A stretch of DNA of 64,000 bases from a bacterium (GTDB lineage: Bacteria; CAIWAD01): contig JAUIFJ010000010.1 of the NCBI GenBank assembly GCA_030429345.1, positions 1 to 64,000 of the forward strand. Direction: 5' to 3'. This document shows positions 18,109 to 27,200 of the stretch, one piece after another. The notes under the pieces were generated by a model. That model was not told the DNA's origin. It ran no database searches and saw nothing but the letters and a program-made list of their open reading frames with translations. Every line of letters starts with the position of its first letter. Position 1 is the first letter of the stretch. Both the position numbers and the translations under genes were made by a program.

Positions 18109-19713
18109 ATGCACTGCGCACTTGGCGATCCCCCCTTCGAGGAAAAAGAACTCCTGCGTCTGGCCAGAAACCCCGCACTCTGGCGGCCGGCGCTGGCGGA
18201 GGCGCTGCTTTCCCGCTTTCCCCTGCACGAGGCGCAGATCGCCCCGCTGCTCTGTGATACTCTTTCCGGCAGGGAGCAGCAGGTTCTGCAGCAGCTTCGC
18301 CTGGCGGGCCTGCTGCAGGGAATGCGGGAGGGCTCGTTTCCGCAGGAGCTGCCGGCGCTTTGCGAAAGCCAGGACAGCGCCCTGGCGCGTGGCGCCTTCG
18401 CGCTCTGCCGGCTGGAAACGCGTCCGCGGGAAGCGCTGGGAGCCTTGCAGTCCCTGTTGCCCGACTGGGCCCCCCTGCTGCGAACGCTCCCCCTTCTGGA
18501 AGCCTCCCGCTTCGCCAGCAGCCTTAAGGGATGGCAGGAGCAGCTGCCGGGCGCGTCGGCAGGCAGTCGGCTGCAGGCCTTGTGCCGCATGCAGATCCTG
18601 CTGCACGGCTGGCTGCTGAAAGACCCGGAGAGCTGGCGTGGCATGAAGCAGTGTGCGCGCTGCCTCCCGGCGGAACGGGAGATCCTGCAGCGGGCGGAAG
18701 CCCGCTTGGCTTGTTGCGAGCGCCTGGTGCTGGAGAAGGATTGGATCTTCTCGCTGGGCGAAGGAGAGCTGCTCGGGCATGCGCCAGGCTTCCTCGCAAC
18801 CCTGCGGGACCTGCGTGCCCTGGCGCCGGGGTCGGATCCGCTGCTGCTGCTGGGGGAAAGCGGCAGCGGGAAGGAGCTGGCGGCGCGGGCCTGTCACCGG
18901 CTCTCCGGAAACAGCGGTCCTTTCGTTCCGCTCAACTGCGCTGCGTTGCCGGCCAGCCTGGCAGAGGCCGAGCTCTTCGGCAGCAGCCGGGGAGCCTTCA
19001 CCGGAGCGGTGGATCGTCCGGGACTGGTCGAGCGCTGTGCAGGAGGAAGCCTTTTCCTGGACGAGGTCGGCGCTCTGCCTCTGCCGCTCCAGGCCAAGCT
19101 CCTGCGCGTGCTTGATTCCGGGGAGTTCTACCGCGTCGGTGAAACCCGCGCCCGCCATTCGGCCTTTCGCCTGCTCAGCGCCACCTGCGAGGACGACAAG
19201 CTGAAAGGCGAAGAGTTCCGGGCCGATCTTCTGCAACGCCTGGCCGGAGGAACCCTGCGATTGCCCCCGTTACGCGAGCGGTGCGAAGACCTTCCCCTGC
19301 TCACGGCAGCCTTTCTGCACGAGTCCGGCCTGCGCCTGCAGGCCGCCGACCTGCTGGAAAGCCACGCCCAGAGCTGCCTGCGTGCGTGTGCCTGGCCGGG
19401 AAATGTGCGCCAGTTGCGCTTCGCGGTGCGGCGCCTGGCCGGACTATCGCCTCTGCAACGGCGGCAGGCTGCAGAGGAGCTCATGACATCTCCCAGGCCC
19501 TCCGCCACCGCGAACCGACTGCCGATCCGCCTGCGGGAGGCGCGCGACCGGGCGGAGGAACTCTGCATCCGCCAGGCGCTCCAGGACTGCGGGGAGGACA
19601 AGCCTGAAGCCGCCCGGCGCCTGGGGATTTCCCTGCCGACTCTCTATGCCCGGCTGCGGCAGCTCCGGGAGTCTACCGGGACCGGCAGGCCGAGAACCGC
19701 GCAGGCCGGATGA
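18109..19713 (+). CDS. Sigma-54-dependent activator without a receiver domain
   Basis: 534 residues from the ATG at 18109; that start is uncertain because no good ribosome-binding site precedes it. The N-terminal 220 residues are helical, leucine- and arginine-rich and match no known sensor domain. The AAA+ domain has GESGSGKE (249-256), an intact GAFTGA (295-300), SLFLDEVGALP and FRADLLQRL. The C-terminal Fis-type HTH is AARRLGISLPTLYARLRQL. It is divergent from murC and 81 bases upstream of the wzz-like gene, so control of polysaccharide export is likely by position. Its sensor region shows no obvious similarity to that of the other TPR-like activator here. Confidence 0.82.
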   Translation: MHCALGDPPFEEKELLRLARNPALWRPALAEALLSRFPLHEAQIAPLLCDTLSGREQQVLQQLRLAGLLQGMREGSFPQELPALCESQDSALARGAFALCRLETRPREALGALQSLLPDWAPLLRTLPLLEASRFASSLKGWQEQLPGASAGSRLQALCRMQILLHGWLLKDPESWRGMKQCARCLPAEREILQRAEARLACCERLVLEKDWIFSLGEGELLGHAPGFLATLRDLRALAPGSDPLLLLGESGSGKELAARACHRLSGNSGPFVPLNCAALPASLAEAELFGSSRGAFTGAVDRPGLVERCAGGSLFLDEVGALPLPLQAKLLRVLDSGEFYRVGETRARHSAFRLLSATCEDDKLKGEEFRADLLQRLAGGTLRLPPLRERCEDLPLLTAAFLHESGLRLQAADLLESHAQSCLRACAWPGNVRQLRFAVRRLAGLSPLQRRQAAEELMTSPRPSATANRLPIRLREARDRAEELCIRQALQDCGEDKPEAARRLGISLPTLYARLRQLRESTGTGRPRTAQAG

Positions 19714-19726
19714 GAGCCTGCTTTCC

Positions 19727-19734
19727 TACATTTG
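19727..19734 (+). promoter_or_regulatory. TANNTTTG promoter box before the wzz-like gene
   Basis: TACATTTG matches the Bacteroidetes-type -7 box exactly, just after the activator's stop codon and 60 bases before the wzz-like ATG. No TTG was found at the expected -33 distance. It may let the polysaccharide genes be transcribed independently of the activator gene. Confidence 0.35.
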
Positions 19735-19794
19735 CCGCCGTTGGCGCGGCCCGGTCTGCGCTTCGTCGGATCCCCGAACCAGAACTAGGACCCC

Positions 19795-20970
19795 ATGGAA
19801 CACAAGGGCAATCTGCTGCTGGACTTCCTGCTCCTGCTGCTGCGCCGCAAGCGCCTGCTGCTGGGCATCGTGCTGCTGACCAGCGTCTCCACTGCCGTCT
19901 ACAGCCTGGTCATGGACAAGACCTGGGAATCGCGCGCCCTCATCTCGCCTCCCGCGGGCGGCGGCGACGGTATTGCCGGCCTGCTGGGAGACCTGCCGAT
20001 GGCGGGCCTGCTCGGCGGCCTGGCGGGCGAGTCCTCCGGCGGACAGTACTACATCGCCATCTTCAACAGCCGCGTGATGTACGACGCGCTCATCGAGACC
20101 TTCGACCTGCGGGTCCACTACGAGATGGAGGCGGACCAGGAGATCGAGGATGTATACGAGGTCCTCTCCTCGAACATTTCCGCCGATCTCGATTTCGAGT
20201 CCGGCCTGATCTCGCTGGCCGTCCAGGACAAGGACCCCGCTGTCGCACACCGAATGGCGCGGTTCATGATCGAAGAGCTCGAGCGCCTCAACCGTGTATA
20301 CAGCTCGCGCAAGGCCGGCGAGAACCGCCACTTCATCCGGGGCGAGGTGGACAAGATCTACTCCCGCATCGACAGCCTGGAACAGGAAATGCTCGCCTTC
20401 CAGGACCGCGAGAAGCTGCTCGAGCCCGAACGCCAGGCGGAGGTGATCCTCTCGGCCTACATGGAACTCAAGGCGCGCCACGAACTCAAGGACCTGGAAC
20501 TGGAGCTGGCCCGCCAGCAGTACGGCAGCGGCCACCCCGACGTGCTGCTTCTCGAGAGGGAAAAGGCGAGTCTCGAGCGCCGCCTGGACGAGGCCTACAA
20601 CGAGGGCGAGGAAGGCCTCTTCCTCTCGATCCGCGACCTGCCGCGCACCACAGTGGAGTACCTGGGCATTCGCCGCGAGCTGGAGATCGAGAACCAGAAG
20701 CTGACCTTCATGCTGCCCCAGCTGGAGCAGGCCAAGATCCAGGAAGTGCGTGATACCAAAGTGCTCGAGGTGCTCGACCCCCCGCGCCTGCCGGAGAAGC
20801 GCATCAGGCCGAAGCGCACGATGATGGTGGTCGTCAGCGCGCTGATCGCCTTCGTGATCGGCAGCCTGCTTGCCCTGGTGCTCGAGCGCGTGCAGCGCGA
20901 CGAGGAGCTCGCCTCCCAGCTGGGCGAGGTGGGCGCTCACCTGCGAGACATGCTGAGGTTCAAGTGGTAG
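19795..20970 (+). CDS. Wzz/chain-length-determinant-like polysaccharide co-polymerase
   Basis: 391 residues. It has the two-membrane-segment Wzz topology: a hydrophobic helix at about 20-40, a large periplasmic region with a long coiled coil (about 200-325, rich in E, L, R), and a second helix at about 342-362 preceded by a proline-rich PPRLPEKRIRPKR. Wzz-type proteins set the chain length of exopolysaccharide or O-antigen in the inner membrane. There is no C-terminal tyrosine-kinase domain, so any kinase is separate. With the WbaP-like gene 8 kb upstream, it argues for a dispersed capsule/exopolysaccharide pathway. The lipoprotein gene overlaps its end. Confidence 0.82.
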   Translation: MEHKGNLLLDFLLLLLRRKRLLLGIVLLTSVSTAVYSLVMDKTWESRALISPPAGGGDGIAGLLGDLPMAGLLGGLAGESSGGQYYIAIFNSRVMYDALIETFDLRVHYEMEADQEIEDVYEVLSSNISADLDFESGLISLAVQDKDPAVAHRMARFMIEELERLNRVYSSRKAGENRHFIRGEVDKIYSRIDSLEQEMLAFQDREKLLEPERQAEVILSAYMELKARHELKDLELELARQQYGSGHPDVLLLEREKASLERRLDEAYNEGEEGLFLSIRDLPRTTVEYLGIRRELEIENQKLTFMLPQLEQAKIQEVRDTKVLEVLDPPRLPEKRIRPKRTMMVVVSALIAFVIGSLLALVLERVQRDEELASQLGEVGAHLRDMLRFKW

Positions 20971-21842
20971 CACACACGCATATGCGGGCGGGACTGCTTG
21001 CGGCCCTCCTGGCTGCCGGATGCTCGGGGCCGGAACCCGCGGCGAGGGGCGAGGCGGTGGCGGTGTTCAAGGAGCTGCTGCCGCAGCGCGAGTATGTGAT
21101 CCAGGCGGAGACCGGCAGCGAGAGCCGCATGGAGACCGCCGCCAGCTCCGACTGGAAGGACCCTGTGACACAGGAGAACCTGCAGGGCTTCCGCAGCCTG
21201 CAGGTGCTGCGGACGGGGGAAGAGGAAGAGGGCGTGATCCCCCTGGAGCTGGAAACGCTGGAATACGTGATCCAGAGCGGGGATGCGCGCGAGCCGGTCG
21301 AGATCGCCGGCGCCGTCGGCCTGGCCGAGTACGACCGCCGAAGCCGGCAGATCACGCTGACCGGCCTGGAAGGGGAGTGGGCGGACAGCAGCCTCGACCG
21401 CCGAGGCATGGAGAGCTTCCTGCAGTCCTCCTACCAGGCGATCCAGTCCGTGGTCGGGGACACCCTGCGCAACTGGCGCCCGGGCGAAGCGGACACGACG
21501 CGCCTCGAGAGCCGGCAGGCCATCGGCCCCGTCGCCATCGACCTGGTGGAATCCACCATCACCGAGCTGGCGACGGTGACCGCGGACAGCCTGGTCTTCC
21601 GTGTGCGGCGCAAGGCGCTCCTCGTCGACGGCGAGCAGGCCCATGCAGGCAACACGACCCTGGTCGGCGACGGCGAGGGGACCATCGTATACGACAGGAA
21701 CGAGCACTATATCACCTCGAGCACTCTTCGCTCCAGCCTGCGGGTCGAGTACGAGTCGGAAGCCCTGCGTTTCCGCGCCGGTTCGCTGAGCACCATCGAC
21801 GTCAGCACCCGCATTGCACGCGCGGCGGAGAGTTCCCGGTGA
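20964..21842 (+). CDS. Lipoprotein of unknown function in the wzz operon
   Basis: 292 residues from GTG 20964, which has TGAGG upstream and overlaps the wzz-like stop. An in-frame ATG at 20982 is the alternative. The signal peptide ends in lipobox LLAAGC (Cys20 from the GTG), so it is predicted to be membrane-anchored. The body alternates short acidic strands (VFRVRRKALLVDG, GEGTIVYDRNEHYI), suggesting a beta-rich fold; no family was recognised. Position after wzz and overlap with the next exported protein suggest a role at the envelope in the same process. Confidence 0.6.
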   Translation: MVAHTHMRAGLLAALLAAGCSGPEPAARGEAVAVFKELLPQREYVIQAETGSESRMETAASSDWKDPVTQENLQGFRSLQVLRTGEEEEGVIPLELETLEYVIQSGDAREPVEIAGAVGLAEYDRRSRQITLTGLEGEWADSSLDRRGMESFLQSSYQAIQSVVGDTLRNWRPGEADTTRLESRQAIGPVAIDLVESTITELATVTADSLVFRVRRKALLVDGEQAHAGNTTLVGDGEGTIVYDRNEHYITSSTLRSSLRVEYESEALRFRAGSLSTIDVSTRIARAAESSR

Positions 21843-22597
21843 GACCGCGCGGGCCGGCCTTTCGCCTGCTCGCCTGCGCGGCCCTGGCCGGTGTCGTACA
21901 CGCCGCCCCCTGCCCGCCCGAATTGAGCCACCTGCCTCCCGGCAGCACCGCCGGCCGGCTGCTCGAATGGAGCTGCCAGCTGCGCTTCCTTCCGCCCGGC
22001 GCGGACTTCGATTCCCCCGGCCCCTTCTCCTTCGCGCCCTGGTTCGGGCGCATTCAGGAGAGCTATCACCTGCACTGGGAGCGCAACCGCGGCTTCGAGC
22101 TCCAGGTGGAGCTGCCGGAGGCCGGCGCGGACACTTCGCTCTATCGAGAACGCGTGGTCGAGCTGGCCGGTTTCCTGGAAGGCTTCCTGGACGTCTGGAA
22201 CCACAGCACCTACGCCGCGCCCTGCAGCTATGTGCCGGAAGATGCCGACTGGGAATGGGACGGAAGCCGCTGGAGCGCCTCCTGCGAGCTTCCCGGCGTG
22301 CGATTGTTTTTTGCCTGGAACGAGGCGGGTTTTCCCTTGCGCATGGAGGGCTGGCAGGGCTCCCTGCCGCTCTTCGAGGCCCGGCTGCTGCCGGAGCGCC
22401 GCCAGGGCTGCGAATTGCTGAAATCGGCCGAGATCTATCTGGAAAGCGGCCTGGTCAGCACGCACTATGACCTGGAGTACGCCCTGGTGGATCGTTTCCT
22501 GCTGCCCGCGCGGCTGGTCTGGAAAAGCAGCGCCTGGGGCGACGAGCAGGAGCTGCGCATCGAGTTCCGGCAGTACGCCTGGCGGGAAGGGCCCTGA
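21839..22597 (+). CDS. Exported protein of unknown function
   Basis: 252 residues beginning at GTG 21839 inside the stop of the lipoprotein gene (GTGA overlap). The basic N-terminus MRPRGPAFR and a hydrophobic run ending VVHAAP form a signal peptide. The mature protein has many tryptophans and several cysteines (CPPELSH, EWSCQL, CSYVPED, SASCELP), probably forming disulfides in the periplasm. No family match comes to mind. Coupling to the lipoprotein suggests they act as a pair. Confidence 0.6.
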   Translation: MRPRGPAFRLLACAALAGVVHAAPCPPELSHLPPGSTAGRLLEWSCQLRFLPPGADFDSPGPFSFAPWFGRIQESYHLHWERNRGFELQVELPEAGADTSLYRERVVELAGFLEGFLDVWNHSTYAAPCSYVPEDADWEWDGSRWSASCELPGVRLFFAWNEAGFPLRMEGWQGSLPLFEARLLPERRQGCELLKSAEIYLESGLVSTHYDLEYALVDRFLLPARLVWKSSAWGDEQELRIEFRQYAWREGP

Positions 22598-22667
22598 GCG
22601 GGGTTGATCGCCCTTTGGCGCATCAAGCTCTTCAAGTAAAGCGACCCGCGTCTTCGGTCGATGAAGC

Positions 22668-23753
22668 ATGGGAGAAGCAGCCGGATCACAGGATGGGGCG
22701 CAGGCTATGTGGCAGGAAATCAGCTGGCATTTTCGGGACTCGCTGGAAGGCAGTGTCTTCCTGCTTGCGACCTGTGCCCTGCTGCTGATTCTTTCGCCGG
22801 CCTTCTACAAGATCCTCAAGGACATGCTGGCCCGGCGCCGCAGGGAAGCGACCCTGATCAGCCAGTTGAACAGCAGTTCCCTGAGCCACGCCGAAAAGAA
22901 GCTGGTGGTGCGTGCCATCCACGAGCAAAGCCCGGGGAATCCGGAAGCCATCCTGCAGGATCCCCGCCTTTTCAATCGCTGGGTCGACAAGCTTCCTGAG
23001 ATACTCGAACCGCCCGCGGAACTGGTCGAGCAGCTGGCGCACATTCGCGAAGAGCTCTTCCGGGATGTCTTCGTCGTGCCCCCTCTGCGCAGCACCCGCG
23101 ATTTCCAACCCAACCTCTTCGTCAATATCTGCGCCGCACAGGGCGCGGATACCCTGCTGCCTTCGGTGCTGGTCGAACTGGATGATGGCGAGCTGGTCTT
23201 CCGCATCGCCCGCAAGGAACGCGTCTTCGAATACCAGCCGGGGGATGTGCTCCTGCTGCATGTGCCGCATCCCGAAGCGATGTACATCGCCAAGGTCAAG
23301 GTGCGCGCACTCAGTGCCGACCGCCGGCAGGTCACCGTCACTCATTCCTCCACGGGCGACTTCCAGGTGCGGCAGTATCGCGAGTTCTGGCGCGTCGACC
23401 TGACGATGGGCGTGCATTTCCAGCTCATCGACAAGGACGGTGAGGCCCAGCCTGGAAGGGAAGGCACCTGGGACGGCAAGCTGATCAACCTGAGCGGCGG
23501 CGGCGCGGCCATGGTCAGCGAACAGAAGGTGATCCGCGGAGATCATGTGCGCTTCCCGCTCTACCTGGCGGATCGCATTCTGAATCCGGTGGTGGCCAAG
23601 GTGCTGGAAGCGGCGGAGCTGCCCAGTGGCAAGTATCGCAGCCACATGATGTTCATCGGTTTGACGCCCGAAGAGCGGGACCAGATCATACGCAGCCTCT
23701 TCCAGTGGCAACGCGAGCGACTCCAGACCCAGACCCGCGAAGACCACGCCTAG
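22668..23753 (+). CDS. Membrane-anchored PilZ (c-di-GMP-binding) protein, YcgR-like
   Basis: 361 residues. One membrane helix (about 30-48) is followed by a cytoplasmic helical stretch. A YcgR-N/flagellar-brake-like beta domain comes next (about 145-230). The PilZ domain (about 235-355) has the two c-di-GMP contacts RQYREFWR (RxxxR type) and NLSGGG (N-x-S-x-x-G). It should bind cyclic-di-GMP at the inner membrane and modulate motility or polysaccharide synthesis; the nearby Wzz/WbaP genes favour the latter. ATG 22707, preceded by GGGGCGCAGG, is an equally good start. It is last in its transcription unit. Confidence 0.8.
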   Translation: MGEAAGSQDGAQAMWQEISWHFRDSLEGSVFLLATCALLLILSPAFYKILKDMLARRRREATLISQLNSSSLSHAEKKLVVRAIHEQSPGNPEAILQDPRLFNRWVDKLPEILEPPAELVEQLAHIREELFRDVFVVPPLRSTRDFQPNLFVNICAAQGADTLLPSVLVELDDGELVFRIARKERVFEYQPGDVLLLHVPHPEAMYIAKVKVRALSADRRQVTVTHSSTGDFQVRQYREFWRVDLTMGVHFQLIDKDGEAQPGREGTWDGKLINLSGGGAAMVSEQKVIRGDHVRFPLYLADRILNPVVAKVLEAAELPSGKYRSHMMFIGLTPEERDQIIRSLFQWQRERLQTQTREDHA

Positions 23754-24267
23754 TCCGCGCTTCCCTCCAGATCCCGCCATAAAGCGACGCGGCGTATACA
23801 GCGTAGAATCCATCCAGCGCCATTCCGGATGCTCATCCGGATTTCATCACTTTACAATTGAACCTTGCCTTTTACACACGATAAAGTTATTCATGCTTCA
23901 ATTGCTCAATGTTCCAATAAAATCAAGCTCTTAGCCTTTTGGCCCGGACTCTGCTACTGGAAGTTGATGCGGAAGCCCCGGGAAAACCCGTCCGTTTCGG
24001 GGCGATAACCCGGCCGATCGGCACCGAAGTGCCTTTCTTGACTGTGCTTGGGCAAATCCCTAGGTTGTGCCGGTTGCTAGGAACCTGTTCGATCTGCTTG
24101 TCAAGGCCGTCGGCAGAGCCATTTCCAGTACCCTGACTTCTGTTCCAGTTGGAGAGCGTCTTCCGCGGCCGCATGGCGGCATGCGGTTGCCTTTCCATAC
24201 CCTGGTCTTTACTCGCCGGTCACCAGGTTCCGAACCGGTATTCACTTCCTGTACTACGGAGGGTCAC
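23754..24267 (+). promoter_or_regulatory. A+T-rich regulatory gap with promoter before the surface operon
   Basis: This 514-base gap has no gene. 23841-23940 is strikingly A+T-rich and contains an inverted pair CAATTGAA (23855-23862) / TTCAATTG (23897-23904), an operator-like layout, next to a perfect CCGGATG-CT-CATCCGG hairpin (23825-23840). A promoter candidate lies at 24038-24068: TTGACT, 17 bases, then TAGGTTGT, fitting the FCB TTG/TANNTTTG pattern with 20 bases between TTG and TA. This leaves a leader of about 190 bases before the TonB receptor gene. Confidence 0.45.
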
Positions 24268-27200
24268 ATGAGAAACGCCACGCGTCCCCGTGGGTTCTCG
24301 TTCCCCGTCTTGCCCCTGCTCCTGGCCATCCTCATGGCCACTCCCGCCGCCTGGGCCCAGCGCGGCAAGATCAAGGGCAAAATCGTCGACAAAGAAAGCC
24401 GCGAGGCTGTGGTCAGTGCCCCCGTGACGGTCGAGGGCACCACCTATGGCGCCTACACGGACTTCGATGGCGAGTTTCTCATCGCCCAGGTGCCGCAGGG
24501 TCTGGTGACCATCAAAATCAGCGCCCTGAACTACCATGAGATCACGGTCCAGGAAATTCCGGTCGTGGCGGATGGTACCTACGACGTGGGCACGATCGAG
24601 ATGACCTCCTCTGCTGTCGAGCTGGAAACCCTGACCATCGTTGCCGACCGCAAAAAGGTCGACCTGACGGTTTCCAATCAAAAGACGACCGTGACGGAAG
24701 AAGACATCAGCCGCCAGGCCGTCGGTTCGGGCACGGAGCTGGTCTCCAACATTCCGGGCTTCAAGCTGAATGACGAGGGGCAGCTCACCGCTCGTGGCAG
24801 CCGTCCGGAAGAGATCAAGTTCGTCATCAACGGCATCGACGCCCGCGACCCGCTGGTCGGCGGCCAGAACTTCGTCAACCTGGACGTGGCCAACATCGAG
24901 CAGTTGGATGTGCTCTCCGGCGGCTTCGGTCCGGAATACGGCCAGGCCCAGGCCGCGATCATCCAGGTCAGCACCAAGGAGGGCGACCAGAGCGAGTACA
25001 ACGGCCGCTTCGAGTGGTCGACGGATCGCCTCTTCGACGACTACAGCTTCAATACGGACGGCTACAACCTGAGCATCGGCGGCCCGCTGCCCTTCCAGAC
25101 CAACCGTCCCGAGAGCCGGCGCGCCACCTTCTTCTTCACCGGCCGCGCCTATCTGACCGACACCTACCTGCCCTTCGACTTCGACCGCGGCAGCAGCGAC
25201 TATGTGGGCCTGGGCTTCGACCTGCCCGAGCGCCAGCGCAACGAGTACAGCGCCGCGCTGAACCTGGCGGTTCCCCTGTCCGACACACAGAAGCTGAAAC
25301 TCTACGGCGAGCACCACTTCCGCCGCTGGGACCTCTACCCGGATGGCGAGGGCCCGGTGAGCGGCAATTACGGCTACGCCTACCTCTTCAATCCCCGCAA
25401 CCGCCCGCGCGCCGAGAACGTGAGCACCAATTTCAGCCTGACCTATTCCAAGGTCTTTCCCGAGCTGGAATCGACCCTGGAAGTCCGCCTCTATCGCAGC
25501 CAGACGGACACGGAGATCCTGCCCGGCGGCCGCGCGCCGGACGAATTCGTGCTCGAGCTGCCGGCCCAGGAGCAGGCAAACGAGGACGACAAGGGCGCTT
25601 TCCTGGGCAACGGCTACCAGGACAACGACGGCAACGGCTACTACGACGGCTATGTGGACGCCAACAACAACGGCCAGTATGACGGCTACGTCTACGACAG
25701 CTACGGCAATCCGATCTACAGCGAGGGCTACGAGGACCTGAACCGCAACGGCCGCTATGACGCGGGCGAGGACTGGATCGACCTCAACGGCAACGGCATC
25801 TACGACACCGCCGAGCCCTGGACCAATGTGCCCAACCCGGTCAACGGCCTGGACAACCCCTGGTACGATCCCTGGGATCCCTACGAGGACCTGAACAACA
25901 ACGGCCGCTGGGACGACGCCGAGCCGCAGACGCCCGAGCAGGACATCAACCACAATGGCCGCTGGGACGGCGAGCGCTTCCAGGACGTCAATGGCGACGG
26001 CATCTGGAACGGCTGGAGCGAGGCCTTCACCGACGACAACGGCAACGGCGTCTGGGACGAGGGCGAGGATTACACCGACGAGAACGGCAACGGCCGCTGG
26101 GACATGGCGGAAGGCTACGACGACATCAACCTCGACGGCCGCATCAACTTCCGCGATGTGCGCGACACCAACGAGGACCTGGGCGAGCCCTACCTGGACG
26201 GCGACCTCTATTTCGACACCGGCGAGCCCTTCATCGACGAGCCCGATCCGGTGACCGGCGTCTACAACGGTATCTGGGACCAGGGCGAGATCTGGTTCGA
26301 CCTGCCCAGCACCTATGGCGGCTACCAGACCTGGATCCAGAACGGCGGCCTGCAGACTCCGGGGGCGACCCCGCCGCAGGCGACGCTCAACGGCCAGTAC
26401 GACGGCCCCAACAATATTTTCGACGAGTTCGAGCTCTTCACCTACTACGCCGATTTCGTCGAAGACCCCTTCCTGCAATTCCACTCAGGCAACAATACGC
26501 GCAGCGTGGGGCAGACCCCGGCCGAGCTGGTCTTCAACGAGCATTACCGCAGCTCGGTGATCGATGTCAGCCGTCCCGTGCTCTACACCTACAATCCGGA
26601 AGACAACGGCTCGGACTGGCCGGCCCAGATCTACCTGGCCAGCACTCCCGGCCGCACCTGGGAAGACCGCAGCAACGACCCGGACTACGAGGCCCGCTTC
26701 GATCCCCAGAACTACACCTGGGACGAGTGGGAGCCCTTCGTCGACTACAACTCCAACGGCCGCCAGGACGGCAACAACTGGGGCGGCAGCCTGACTTCGC
26801 CCTGGGGCCTGCAGTACAATTTCGAGGCCTACTACGACTTCTTCCTCAACCCGAACAACTTCGACGGCGACGCCATCTGGCAGGAGCGCCGTTCGGTGAG
26901 CTATTCCATGGAAACCGAGTACCAGTGGCAGGTCAACAAGCACCACGACGTGCTCACCGGCTTCCAGATCCTGGCCCGCGACCTGACGATGAACTCGATC
27001 CAGGGTCCGAACAAGTTGTATGACGGATCGGCTCCCCTGCCTCTCGGCAGCCCCTATCCGGATCGCGGCGACTACCGCGACTTCTACGACCGCCAGCCGG
27101 TCGAGGGCGCGGTCTTCTTCCGCGACCAGATGGAATTCGAGGGCATGAACGTGCTGATCGGCATGCGCTACGACTTCCTGCTGCACGAGGAGAGCCTGGT

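Noticed and set aside
24220-26484. A 754-codon minus-strand frame rich in V, A, L under the TonB receptor
   Set aside because: Antisense artefact of the repeated D/N/G codons of the calcium loops; no start signal or recognisable domain.
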